From positions 3,906,001 through 3,970,000 of the forward strand of contig NZ_CP063458.1 in the NCBI RefSeq assembly GCF_015169395.1: a DNA stretch of 64,000 nucleotides. Reading direction: 5' to 3'. Of this stretch, positions 27,571-36,808 are shown piece by piece (position 1 is the first letter of the stretch; the number at the start of each line of letters is the position of its first letter). Source of the stretch: Humisphaera borealis. Its GTDB lineage: Bacteria; Planctomycetota; Phycisphaerae; Tepidisphaerales; Tepidisphaeraceae. The position numbers and the translations under genes were made by a program. A model generated the notes under the pieces. It was not told the DNA's origin. It was given only the letters and a program-made list of their open reading frames with translations, and ran no database searches.

Positions 27571-28380
27571 GTGACGGATCACGCCAACGAAGATCCTCTT
27601 GATCCCGCGTCGCATCCAGCCGACGGCAAATACTGGTCACTTCGTGCGCTGGGCAGGAATGGGCTTCCGGCACAATTCGAGATCGACGGGGTCGTCTATC
27701 GCCGTACCCAGACCATCAAGCACGATTTCTTTGCCGCGACGGGTTTTTACGCCAGTCAGGCCGGCCGGAAAGTCGTGCTGAAGATGGGCCGGGCAGAAAA
27801 GTTCCTCGGCTGGCCGCTCGATTGGCTTGGCAAGTGGTTATGTGAACGCGAGCTGCGGTTTTACTTGAGGCTCGCCGACCTGCCCAATATTCCAGGGGTG
27901 GTCGGCCGCGTCGGCAAGACTGGTTTCGTCCACGAGTATGTCGAAGGGCAGCCGCTGAGTGCTGACCGCCCGGTGCCTGACGGATTTTTCGACAATCTGC
28001 TGGCCCTGATGTCGCAACTGCACCGTCGGCGAATTGCGTACGTCGACACCAACAAGCCCGAAAACATCCTGCTTGGCGACGACGGCCTGCCCCACCTGAT
28101 CGACTTTCAGATCAGCTACGACCTCTACGACCTCGATGACTGGCCTTGGAGCCGCTGGCTGCTCGCACGCCTGCAGCGCGAAGATGTCTACCACCTGCTG
28201 AAGCACAAAAAGAAGTTGCGGCGGGACGAAATGACGCCTCAGGAACTGGAGCAATCGCAGCGGCGAAGCTGGTTGATCAACCTTCATCGCACGATTGCCA
28301 AACCCTATATGTTCGTCCGTCGGCGGGCGTACAAGAAGCTGAAAGCCAGTGGCAAGCTTCTGCCCGAGGGAAGCAAGTAG
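27571..28380 (+). CDS. Atypical protein-kinase-fold phosphotransferase
   Basis: 269 residues from GTG 27571. The kinase fold is seen in GRKVVLKMGRAEKF (strand-3 Lys), the hinge-like FVHEYVEGQPL, YVDTNKPENILLGDDGLPHLIDFQISYD (catalytic Asp, Lys and Asn all present) and a basic C-terminal tail. HRD is replaced by YVD and DFG by DFQ, as in small-molecule, RIO-type or lipopolysaccharide core kinases. It probably phosphorylates a lipid, sugar or protein; the target is unknown. No glycine-rich loop of canonical form is visible. Confidence 0.7.
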   Translation: MTDHANEDPLDPASHPADGKYWSLRALGRNGLPAQFEIDGVVYRRTQTIKHDFFAATGFYASQAGRKVVLKMGRAEKFLGWPLDWLGKWLCERELRFYLRLADLPNIPGVVGRVGKTGFVHEYVEGQPLSADRPVPDGFFDNLLALMSQLHRRRIAYVDTNKPENILLGDDGLPHLIDFQISYDLYDLDDWPWSRWLLARLQREDVYHLLKHKKKLRRDEMTPQELEQSQRRSWLINLHRTIAKPYMFVRRRAYKKLKASGKLLPEGSK

Positions 28381-28439
28381 ACAGAGCCCGCTGAAGCAAA
28401 AGGGGTTTGGAACGGGCAACTGTGCGGTAACATGACCGC

Positions 28440-29030
28440 ATGCCGACTCTCCGACGATCGCTGTCGCCCGCGGTATGCCTGTTCGGGCTTGCCATCCTGT
28501 GTCTGGCCGGCTGCGCGGGCGCGCCTGCCGAACGGCGTGCCCTGCTCGTCGAGCTTCCGCCTGCGACGAACGCCGCCGTCCCCAAGCCCGACCCAGGTTC
28601 CGATGAAGCGAAGGCCAAGGTGTCGTTCGAAACCGTTTCCAAAATCCTTGGTCGCAGCGGGGTGTACAAGACTGCTGGCGTCTATGTGATCACCGTCCCG
28701 CGCGACGATCTGGCGCTGGCGATTGACGGCATGGAAGTTCCCACGGCGGCCGGGATCGAATCGGTGTTCAGCTTCTATTACTGCCCCTGCGGGAAAACGA
28801 ACGTAGTCGGTCAATTCTGCGTGCTGGACTACGAGTCGAACGACGTCATCGATGCATTGCGCGCGGCACGCATCGAAATTGTGTCGGTCGCGCCCATGCT
28901 GCTGCACACCCGCAACGCACCGATTGCCATCCGATTCTTCGCCGAGAGCAAGCCCGAACCACTCGCGACGGCGATCCGCGAGGCACTCCGCTGGACGGGC
29001 AAGGAAAGAATGGCGCCGGCTACGAAGTAA
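28440..29030 (+). CDS. DUF1259 (LppY/LpqO-like) lipoprotein
   Basis: 196 residues. The signal peptide ends AILCLAGCAGAP (lipobox, Cys near 24). The mature part matches the DUF1259 pattern: GVYVITVPRDDLALAIDGMEV, then VGQFCVLDYESNDVIDALRAARIEIVSVAPM and a C-terminal EPLATAIREALRW. Exported lipoprotein of unknown function. The FYYCPCGKTN insert adds two Cys not usual in the family. Confidence 0.75.
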   Translation: MPTLRRSLSPAVCLFGLAILCLAGCAGAPAERRALLVELPPATNAAVPKPDPGSDEAKAKVSFETVSKILGRSGVYKTAGVYVITVPRDDLALAIDGMEVPTAAGIESVFSFYYCPCGKTNVVGQFCVLDYESNDVIDALRAARIEIVSVAPMLLHTRNAPIAIRFFAESKPEPLATAIREALRWTGKERMAPATK

Positions 29031-29041
29031 GACGCGACGAT

Positions 29042-29974
29042 TCACACCCTGGTTGGCAACGCGATCTTCCAGAGTTCGACGATCTGCTCCGGCGTAAAGA
29101 CTTCCGGTCGGAGTGACCCGTCGATGCCGCTCTCCCGGATGATTCGGTCGGCGTCGTACCCTGCCTGATCGATAGCCTTGCGCAATGTCTTCCTCCGGAA
29201 CGAGAAGACCTTGTGCATGAAGACATCAAACGATTTGACGCCCGCGCCGAGCCGGTCGTCTCTGCGAAGCCGTACGAGGGAAGAATCGATCTTGGGTGCC
29301 GGCCAGAATGCCTGGGGTGGCAGGTTGCGCAGGACCTCTACTTTCGCGAGCATCTGCGCCATCAGCGTCAGGGGGCCGTAGTCGTCGCTGCCGGCTTGGG
29401 CCTTGAATCGGTCGGCGACTTCCTTCTGGACGGTAAAGGTCAGCAGATCGACGCCGGCGATGAGCAGCTCGATCACCAGCGGCGAGGCGATGTTGTACGG
29501 CAGGTTCGCGACCAGCTTGGGGCGGAGGCCGTCCCGGCGGGCGGCGTCGAGAGCCGCCCGGAGGTCGGCATTCAGCTCATGCTTGCTCGCCAGGGCGTCG
29601 CCTTCGATGAGCTGGAAGTTCTCGCGACCGCTCAACCGTTCACGAAGCAAACCCGCAAGGTCGCGATCGATCTCGACTGCCGTCACACGGCCGGCCCGGG
29701 AGAGCAGCTCTTCTGTGAGCGTGCCGGTGCCGGGACCGATTTCCAGGCACCAGTCCTGCGGCGTCAACTCGCCGGCGTCTGCGACGAGCCGGACGAGGTT
29801 CTGGTCGATCATGAAGTTCTGCCCGAACCGATGTCGTGGCGAGGTATCCGCACTTGCCAGAAGGGATTGGATTTCGTGTTTGGTCTGTGCCAATGGAAGA
29901 GGTAGTGGAGTGGTGGGGTTTATAGAGAGAACGGCGGTGCGCCTCGGCACATACCATCGGGTTTGCGACCGCAA
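29042..29974 (-). CDS. rsmA: 16S rRNA dimethyladenosine transferase RsmA (KsgA)
   Basis: 310 residues. Dimethylates the two conserved adenosines in helix 45 of 16S rRNA, a late small-subunit maturation step. Motifs: HRFGQNFMIDQNLV, the SAM site EIGPGTGTLTEEL and the catalytic NLPYNIASPLVIE. The first 27 residues before LAQTKHEIQ are not conserved in the family, so an internal TTG may be the true start. The gene ends 11 bases from the convergent lipoprotein gene. Confidence 0.93.
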   Translation of the reverse strand: MRSQTRWYVPRRTAVLSINPTTPLPLPLAQTKHEIQSLLASADTSPRHRFGQNFMIDQNLVRLVADAGELTPQDWCLEIGPGTGTLTEELLSRAGRVTAVEIDRDLAGLLRERLSGRENFQLIEGDALASKHELNADLRAALDAARRDGLRPKLVANLPYNIASPLVIELLIAGVDLLTFTVQKEVADRFKAQAGSDDYGPLTLMAQMLAKVEVLRNLPPQAFWPAPKIDSSLVRLRRDDRLGAGVKSFDVFMHKVFSFRRKTLRKAIDQAGYDADRIIRESGIDGSLRPEVFTPEQIVELWKIALPTRV

Positions 29975-30496
29975 TGCGGACAGTAGCTTACAGGGTGCCT
30001 GTACACCACTACACCTACACCACGTCCCAGGTAGCTCCCGGATTCAGCGCAGAAAAAAGCCGCACGGCGGAGGGTAGTGCCGTGCGGCTTGGCGGAGGAG
30101 GAAACGAGGATTAGGTTCGCGTCGGCTTGATGTCTCAACCCATGTCGGGGAGCGTCAGCCTCGGCGAAATGTTTTGTGAGCCTTGATAACCCCTCGGACA
30201 ATATGCGGCCTGCGGACCGCCCGCAGGCCGCACTTGTCCAGGGAACCAACCGCGCTCGACTGACCCTAGAGCGAAGTTGATGCCAGAGACGAAAAAATAT
30301 TTCGCGACCAGCGGAAGTGCCGGAATTCAGCCCAGAATTGGCCATTTCACGTGGAGGAGGCCGAGCCAAGCCTGGTTCTGATGTGCGGCTGGCCTCGGTT
30401 GTATCGCACGGCCAATAGGCACACCCTTGATTCCAGCCGGAACCTGCGCATCCGCTGGGCTTGCCTACTCGATCGCGAATCCAACAGTCTGATTCG
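29975..30496. other. Gene-free structured region
   Basis: 522 bases without a credible gene; a frame on the minus strand does not look like protein. It holds a long hairpin at 30196-30239 (tgcggcctgcgg with ccgcaggccgca, extended by ggacaa/ttgtcc) and a minus-strand terminator at 30058-30091. The layout, structured RNA ending in a terminator, would fit a small non-coding RNA or a long 3' leader of the phosphatase mRNA. I looked for tmRNA, RNase P RNA and SRP RNA signatures and found none. Confidence 0.45.
30058..30091 (-). terminator. Rho-independent terminator on the minus strand
   Basis: aagccgcacggc (30058-30069) pairs with gccgtgcggctt (30080-30091). Read on the minus strand the stem is followed by a run of T (aaaaaa on the plus strand, 30054-30059). 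It sits about 400 bases downstream of the phosphatase stop and 84 bases before rsmA, so it ends whatever is transcribed across 30100-30500. Confidence 0.85.
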
Positions 30497-31153
30497 CTAA
30501 GATTTGATGTGGGGAAGTGGGTTGGGAATGCGTTCAATGACGCCCCGATCGACCAGCATCTCGGCGATCTGCTTCATGTTCTGATTGAGAAATGGGATGA
30601 GCCCGGGATTGTCGTCGGGATCATGGCCGGCGCGCGTCAGTTCGATGTAGGCCTCTTCACCTGTACGACCTTGGATCAGCGTCCGATAAAGTGCGACCAC
30701 CCCGCCGGTCCGTTGCGTGCCGGCATTGCAGTGGACCAGTGCTGCCTTGCCCACCTTTTCCGACGCGGTCAGAACAGCCAGCGCGTCGGCATAGCTTGCC
30801 GGATTTCCCAGCCCGTCACCCCCGAGACTGAAGTTGTGTCGCTCGATCCCGAGTTCCGCCGACACTTTGCACTCGGCGTCGACATCCGGTATCCGCCGGT
30901 CGTCCCGGCTCATGAACACGATCACCTTGATCTGGTGTTGCTCGAGTGTCTTTCGAATGAGATGGCTGGAGATTTGTCCACTCCGGTAGATCTTTCCTTC
31001 CTCCACCGTTTTGAAGTTGCGCGGGAACAGGTACTCGTCCCAGACGTGATATCGCACTACGTACCAGCCGACGATCGACAGCGCGACAGCTACGCCGGCT
31101 ATAGCAAGCCGACGGACGCGAAACCGACGTGTTGAAGGCAGCGGCTGTGTCAT
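30497..31153 (-). CDS. Membrane-anchored tyrosine/dual-specificity phosphatase (1)
   Basis: 218 residues: a basic N-terminus, one membrane helix at about 16-33, then a phosphatase domain. The active-site loop VHCNAGTQRTG near 145 is CX5R with the following TG of protein tyrosine phosphatases. NFKTVEEGKIYRSGQISS near 47 is the usual N-terminal strand region of this family. The general acid may be the Asp in SRDDRR. The catalytic domain should face the periplasm or the cytoplasm depending on orientation; a basic N-terminus suggests it faces outside. A paralogue lies at 34579. Confidence 0.85.
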   Translation of the reverse strand: MTQPLPSTRRFRVRRLAIAGVAVALSIVGWYVVRYHVWDEYLFPRNFKTVEEGKIYRSGQISSHLIRKTLEQHQIKVIVFMSRDDRRIPDVDAECKVSAELGIERHNFSLGGDGLGNPASYADALAVLTASEKVGKAALVHCNAGTQRTGGVVALYRTLIQGRTGEEAYIELTRAGHDPDDNPGLIPFLNQNMKQIAEMLVDRGVIERIPNPLPHIKS

Positions 31154-31172
31154 CGGCGAGACAACAAAAGAA

Positions 31173-31202
31173 GCGAGCCACGAGGTAGACCTCGTGGCTC
31201 GC
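31173..31202 (-). terminator. Terminator after nuoA
   Basis: gcgagccacgag (31173-31184) pairs with ctcgtggctcgc (31191-31202). On the minus strand it is followed by ttcttttgttg. It lies 38 bases after the nuoA stop and just before the phosphatase start, so the two genes are separate transcripts. Confidence 0.75.
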
Positions 31203-31239
31203 AGAAATCGTTACCGATGGATCGACCGACGTCGAGCCC

Positions 31240-31683
31240 TCAATCCCACTTGAACACGCCCTTACCCCATGCATAAAGGTAAGCAACGAGCAGCAACAGA
31301 ACGAAAATCCCCATTTCCAGGAGCAGCAGTGTTCCAAAGGACACGCCACCCACGACTCCGGTCGAGCGGACGCCGTCGGTGAAGATCGTCGCCCAGGGGT
31401 ACATGAAGATGATGTCGACGTCGAAGACCAGGAAGATCATCGCGACGATATAGAACCGCACGTTGAACCGCTGGTGGGCGGTGCCGACGGGGACCATGCC
31501 GCTTTCGTAGGTCTGTTCCTTGCCCGGACCGGTGTTCTTAGGCCCGACGAAGATCGACAGCGCCACGTTCGTGACGGCAAAGCCGATCCCCATGATCAGC
31601 AGAAGCACGACCGGTGCCCAGGCAACCCGCGGCTCATTGGCCGACGTCTGGGCGAGATAAGGCAACAGGGCGAGAGTACTCAT
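31240..31683 (-). CDS. nuoA: NADH-quinone oxidoreductase subunit A
   Basis: 147 residues with three membrane helices. The family segment KEQTYESGMVPVGTAHQRFNVRFYIVAMIFLVFDVDIIFMYPWA is present (residues about 55-100). This is the small subunit at the interface between membrane arm and quinone site of complex I. In most bacteria it opens the nuo operon with nuoB next. Here it stands alone between sucC and a phosphatase, with its own terminator. Confidence 0.95.
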   Translation of the reverse strand: MSTLALLPYLAQTSANEPRVAWAPVVLLLIMGIGFAVTNVALSIFVGPKNTGPGKEQTYESGMVPVGTAHQRFNVRFYIVAMIFLVFDVDIIFMYPWATIFTDGVRSTGVVGGVSFGTLLLLEMGIFVLLLLVAYLYAWGKGVFKWD

Positions 31684-31704
31684 GGCGGGGATACTTTAAG
31701 GAGG

Positions 31705-31813
31705 GCAGGCACGAAGGCAAGAGGCGTGAAGACAAGAGGCACGTAGGCACGAAGAGCGTTGGATCGAATCCGAATCCCTCCGTGCCTGCGTGCCTCTTGG
31801 CCTTCGTGCCTGC
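31705..31813. repeat. Imperfect inverted repeat between nuoA and sucC
   Basis: Left arm 31705-31725 and right arm 31792-31813 pair at 21 of 22 positions (core gcaggcacgaaggc...agaggc), with further partial repeats of aggcacg inside. The right arm reaches the sucC stop. It looks like another dispersed intergenic palindrome. Confidence 0.8.
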
Positions 31814-32992
<1,179 letters not shown>

Positions 32993-33069
32993 GCTGATCG
33001 GGAGTCTAATCGCGGGAGGGACGAGAGACAAACGGGGCTAAGGTCATCGGTCCTGCCCGAGAGTGGCCC

Positions 33070-33576
33070 ATGGCAACCACCGACATCAATTCGCAGCCTC
33101 CCAATACACCGGCTTCTTTGGTTGCGCCAATTCCATTGGGGTACGCGCGACCCGGTACGACAAAGCCAGGGGTCGACCCAAGAAACGTCGCGATCGCGGC
33201 GTGGGGCTTCGCGATTGCCGCGTTGTCTCTCATGTTCTACCGGTTGGATTCCTGGCTGCAGCGAATCGACTACGTAGCGATCTACATCGTCCCTCCTGTT
33301 CTCGTCTGGGTCGGGACTCGGCGACGACCGATTCGCTGGCTCCGAACGATCACGTTCGTCGTATGCATTTCATGGATGATCTACGAAGCAATTCATCGAA
33401 TTAACATCATTTACGGCGACCCCAATCATCCTCGTTCCCGCTGGCGAGCGGAGTTGGTGGAGCCGAGCGTGAACATCCTCTGGCCACCAGGCATCTACGT
33501 CGCCGTGCGATGCTGCATCTTTGTTTACGATGGGGTTCGTCGCCGAGCACGATCCAACGCTGAGGTGCGGCAATAG
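33070..33576 (+). CDS. Hypothetical membrane protein
   Basis: 168 residues. A polar, Pro-rich N-terminus of 35 residues precedes about three membrane helices (VAIAAWGFAIAALSLMFY, VAIYIVPPVLVWVG, TITFVVCISWMIYEAI) and a basic tail. No recognised family. It shares style, length and strand with the next gene, and the pair may encode related membrane proteins. Confidence 0.55.
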   Translation: MATTDINSQPPNTPASLVAPIPLGYARPGTTKPGVDPRNVAIAAWGFAIAALSLMFYRLDSWLQRIDYVAIYIVPPVLVWVGTRRRPIRWLRTITFVVCISWMIYEAIHRINIIYGDPNHPRSRWRAELVEPSVNILWPPGIYVAVRCCIFVYDGVRRRARSNAEVRQ

Positions 33577-33614
33577 ACAGCAAGCCACCGACCATACTCG
33601 AATACCATCGCCCG

Positions 33615-34076
33615 ATGATTCCCACCCCCGCCCCGCCGAAACCGTCGCCCTGGAACAAGCCGGCGTCGCCGACGCATGTCATCTGGTTCGTCTTCGCCGC
33701 CATTTCCGCCACACAAATCAGCCAGTTCGAAGAAGGACGCACCAACGGCCGGGGCGCGTTCCTCTTCATGGTGTTTGTGACCCCGCTGCTCTTGCAGGTA
33801 GCGGTCTACCTGGCGGCAAACCTGCTGTTTCGCGTCTGGAATCTCGAGGGAGTTTGTCTCTACCTGCTGCTGACGCCCGCCGTGATTCTGTTGGTCTTGC
33901 AGTGGCGGCTCTATACACTCGACCCCGGCTTTCCTCGGCCGCGCGACCGGTGGGACATGTTCGAGGCATTGCGCTGGGCGACGGGCCTTTCAATTGGATG
34001 GGTGATGATCCTGGCAGGCGGACTGCTCGTGCGATGTCTGAAGCTGGTGATGCAGGCACGATCAATCGGGCGGTAG
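33615..34076 (+). CDS. Hypothetical four-helix membrane protein
   Basis: 153 residues with a Pro-rich N-terminus and about four helices (VIWFVFAAISATQ, FLFMVFVTPLLLQVAVYLA, CLYLLLTPAVILLVLQW, GWVMILAGGLLVRC). No recognised family. It begins 38 bases after the previous gene and converges on the gene at 34096. Function unknown. Confidence 0.55.
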   Translation: MIPTPAPPKPSPWNKPASPTHVIWFVFAAISATQISQFEEGRTNGRGAFLFMVFVTPLLLQVAVYLAANLLFRVWNLEGVCLYLLLTPAVILLVLQWRLYTLDPGFPRPRDRWDMFEALRWATGLSIGWVMILAGGLLVRCLKLVMQARSIGR

Positions 34077-34095
34077 CAAGACACCGCCGCCACTG

Positions 34096-34530
34096 TCACT
34101 TCTTCGTCCCGTCCTTCACTTCTCGCTCCACCACCACCTCGTCGATGATCGTCCGACGCAGGATGACGCCCGGCTGATGCGGCATCTCGGCTTCTTCCAC
34201 CTTGTCCTGCCGGAAGATCACTTTCTCAGAGAGCGTCGCCCCCTCGGACGGTGCTGGACTGGCGGCCGCACGGGATGGCGACTTTGGCGTTCCCGACGCT
34301 TGGGCCGCTGTCGGCTTCTGTGCCGCGGCTTGCGGCTTTTTCGCGGCGGGCTTGGTGACGTCGGACTGAACTGCCTTCTTCACGTGCCCCACCTGCCTGC
34401 CGAGCCAGCCGAAGACATACTCGGTCGTGGAAGCGGACTTCTTCGCGGGCTTTCCGGCGGGCTTCTGGCCGGTCGGCTTCTGACTCGTGGACTTCTGCCC
34501 GGCCGGACGTGTGGGTTTTTTGGGGTCCAT
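34096..34530 (-). CDS. Lys/Ala/Pro-rich basic protein
   Basis: 144 residues from ATG 34530 with GAGG upstream. The N-terminal 55 residues are K/P/Q repeats (QKPTGQKPAGKPAKKS), then a short folded stretch (TTEYVFGWLGRQVGHVKKAVQSD), another low-complexity linker and a C-terminal EKVIFRQDKVEEAEMPHQPG. It could bind nucleic acid or be a disordered linker; no family is recognised. It follows the phosphatase gene on the same strand. Confidence 0.5.
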   Translation of the reverse strand: MDPKKPTRPAGQKSTSQKPTGQKPAGKPAKKSASTTEYVFGWLGRQVGHVKKAVQSDVTKPAAKKPQAAAQKPTAAQASGTPKSPSRAAASPAPSEGATLSEKVIFRQDKVEEAEMPHQPGVILRRTIIDEVVVEREVKDGTKK

Positions 34531-34578
34531 GGAGAACCTCGTAGCGCAGGCTTCGGGTCTGCGAACACCGACCGTCAT

Positions 34579-35205
34579 CTACTCTTTGCTCATCGGCAGC
34601 GACTTGGTCATGCGCCTGGTCACCGGATCATAGCACTCGATGAACCGCTTGATATCGCCGACGGTCCGCTCGCTGTGGCCGAAGGTCTCGAGCTCCTTCA
34701 CGGCCCGCTCCTTATCGTACCCGAGGACGGACATCTGGTAAGCGGCGACCAACATCCCCGTCCGCCGAACGCCCTGGGCACAGTGCACCAGCACCGGCTG
34801 TTTCTGCGGATCGGCCAGGATCGCCAGGAACTGCTCGCACTGGTCCCCGTCCGGCCAGCCGCCGAGCTTGATGGGCACGCGGGCCACCGTCGCCCCGCCG
34901 TTGCCGCCGGTGTAAGTGTCAATCTCCCGCTTGAACTGGGGCTTTTCGGCGTCGGCGATCTCGGGGTCGTCAACAAGGGTGATGATCGTCTTGGGCTTGG
35001 TCTTACGGACGGCGTTCTCGAACTCCCCGAAGTTCTGCAACCCGCAGCGGTAGAGCACGCCGGGCTGAACGGTCAGCAGGTGGTAGGTGCGATGGAAGTA
35101 GTAAAACCCGCCAGCGACGAGAAGGACGATGGCGATGCCGATCCAGAGCATTGGAGACAAGTAACGTGTCGGGGTGGTTGGGTGGCTGGGTGGTGGGGTC
35201 GCCAT
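34579..35205 (-). CDS. Membrane-anchored tyrosine/dual-specificity phosphatase (2)
   Basis: 208 residues: Pro-rich start, one membrane helix at about 19-38, then a phosphatase domain with active-site loop VHCAQGVRRTG near 140 (CX5R plus TG). The segment LLTVQPGVLYRCGLQNFGEF matches the corresponding part of the paralogue at 30497. ATG 35151 is an alternative start right before the helix. It lies downstream of nuoE on the same strand and may be co-transcribed with it. Confidence 0.82.
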   Translation of the reverse strand: MATPPPSHPTTPTRYLSPMLWIGIAIVLLVAGGFYYFHRTYHLLTVQPGVLYRCGLQNFGEFENAVRKTKPKTIITLVDDPEIADAEKPQFKREIDTYTGGNGGATVARVPIKLGGWPDGDQCEQFLAILADPQKQPVLVHCAQGVRRTGMLVAAYQMSVLGYDKERAVKELETFGHSERTVGDIKRFIECYDPVTRRMTKSLPMSKE

Positions 35206-35273
35206 GAGCCAATCGATCCCGGGCTTGCTGATTGCGGCCGCGCCACCCCATCACCCGATCACCCCAGCACCTC

Positions 35274-35861
35274 CTAGTGGTGCGGCAGATCGCTGTCGTT
35301 CCAGCCGATCTCCGGGTCCTTGTAGTCGTGGGCGTGCTTGGGAAGCTTTTCGATGAGCTGGTCGAGCGTCTCGACGGTCAGGTTCTCGTGGAGCACGTCG
35401 TTGATCAGCGCCACCGGGGCGGTGCCGCAGGCGCCGAGGCATTCCAGCTCGACGAGCGTGAAGCGGCCATCATCCGTCGTTTCGAATGGCTCGATGCCCA
35501 GCTTCTGCTTGCAGTGGTCGGTCAGCTTCGCCGAGTCGCAGATTTCGCACGAAAGCGACCGGCAGACCTGGATCAGGAACTCGCCCTTGGGCTTGAGCCA
35601 GTACTCTTCGTAGAAGGTCGCCGTGTCCATGACCTCGGCGGGCGCGAGCTCGAGAAACGCCGCGATCTCTTCCATCGCCTGGGGCGGAATCCAGTTGTAA
35701 GTATGCTGGATGGCGTGCAACGCCGGCAGCAGTACGGCCCGCTTGGTGGGATAGCGTGGGAAGTACTTCCTGGCGAAGTAGTCCTTCAGAGCGTCCGTGA
35801 GGTAAGGCTCCGAGCGACGCTCAAGGACTTCAGTGCGACGGTTTTCGGTAATCCAGGCCAT
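35274..35861 (-). CDS. nuoE: NADH-quinone oxidoreductase subunit E
   Basis: 195 residues from ATG 35861. A thioredoxin-like [2Fe-2S] subunit of the NADH-oxidising arm of complex I. The four cluster ligands are visible: VCRSLSC (C-X4-C) near 92 and CLGACGTAP (C-X3-C) near 133. N-terminal helical segment RAVLLPALHAIQHTYNWIPP is typical. The usual partner nuoF is not adjacent; the neighbours are a phosphatase downstream and a DUF4058 gene upstream. Confidence 0.95.
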   Translation of the reverse strand: MAWITENRRTEVLERRSEPYLTDALKDYFARKYFPRYPTKRAVLLPALHAIQHTYNWIPPQAMEEIAAFLELAPAEVMDTATFYEEYWLKPKGEFLIQVCRSLSCEICDSAKLTDHCKQKLGIEPFETTDDGRFTLVELECLGACGTAPVALINDVLHENLTVETLDQLIEKLPKHAHDYKDPEIGWNDSDLPHH

Positions 35862-35966
35862 GGTGCTTTCGGGGTCATGTAGGGTCCGCACTGCGGACCG
35901 CAGCGTTTTGCCGGCTGGCGGATTCTACTCAGAGCGGCGCGGTTTTCGAGTCTGGATGACCAAAGA

Positions 35967-36788
35967 CTAAGTAATCACACCTTTGGCGCGCAAGAGTTTG
36001 CTGGCCCATTGCGCGTCCTCGTTGCTGAGTGGCGGATTGGGCGGCACTCGGTAATCGGTGTCCAGATCGTAATCCGCATCTGTGAAGGCGAGCGTCAACG
36101 CCTCCTGCAAGTCGAGTGGCACATCGGATTCACCCGGACGCAATGGGACACCAATGACCGGAAGCGGCTCGCGAATACCGAACGACCACAGCCAACGCCT
36201 CCTGCCGTCTGCGGTGGTCCGATCCTGGTAGGCGCGGTATGCAGTGCTCGGAATCGAAGGAAAGCTGATGGTCGGCGCACCATCGCGCAGTAAATCGATC
36301 TCCAACCAGCTGCAATTGGACTCCGTGACATCCTTTCGTTTTTTGAGAAAGGACCGGCGCCCGGCGGAACCAGCTCTCTTGTTCGATGGGCTGACCAGTT
36401 CGATGACGGTCACTACCTGACGATTTGACGCATCGCGAATCTCAATGAATCGCTCTTGCGCTACGGCTGGAGATAGCTCCGTGACGTCAATCGCCGGTGA
36501 GATGCGCTGGTCGATGACAGCCGTCCCGCCACTCGTCCTTCCGTCACCGACTTTGATCGCCTCGGGATTGCGAAGCACCACTCGCGCATCCGGGATGACG
36601 TAGATCTCGCTTGCCGGGTCGTCGTCATCGAACATGAATGTTCGCAGTTCGACTCGAGCCACGTAGTTGCTGGTTCTCAACTTCGCGCTCAGCAAACGCT
36701 TTATTGTGCCGATCAATCCGTGATGAACATCCGGCCACAGGTCCGGATTCTCGAGGTAGGGATCCATGCCAGGGAAGGGTGAAGGCAT
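35967..36788 (-). CDS. DUF4058 family protein
   Basis: 273 residues opening MPSPFPGMDPYLENPDLWPD, the hallmark of DUF4058, a family expanded in cyanobacteria and planctomycetes. Later segments YVARVELRTF and VTVIELVSPSNKRAGSAGR fit the family and recall a PD-(D/E)XK-like nuclease core (E-x-V-S/K), though activity is unproven. The gene lies between nuoD (20 bases upstream of its start) and nuoE, an unexpected place for it. Confidence 0.9.
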   Translation of the reverse strand: MPSPFPGMDPYLENPDLWPDVHHGLIGTIKRLLSAKLRTSNYVARVELRTFMFDDDDPASEIYVIPDARVVLRNPEAIKVGDGRTSGGTAVIDQRISPAIDVTELSPAVAQERFIEIRDASNRQVVTVIELVSPSNKRAGSAGRRSFLKKRKDVTESNCSWLEIDLLRDGAPTISFPSIPSTAYRAYQDRTTADGRRRWLWSFGIREPLPVIGVPLRPGESDVPLDLQEALTLAFTDADYDLDTDYRVPPNPPLSNEDAQWASKLLRAKGVIT

Positions 36789-36808
36789 TTCTGGTCCTCG
36801 AGCCTATT

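Noticed and set aside
29975-30496. tmRNA, RNase P RNA or SRP RNA in the structured gap
   Set aside because: None of the conserved sequence motifs of these RNAs could be found.
29920-30537. 205-codon minus-strand frame across the rsmA upstream region
   Set aside because: It overlaps the start of rsmA and the end of the phosphatase gene and crosses the terminator; no motif.
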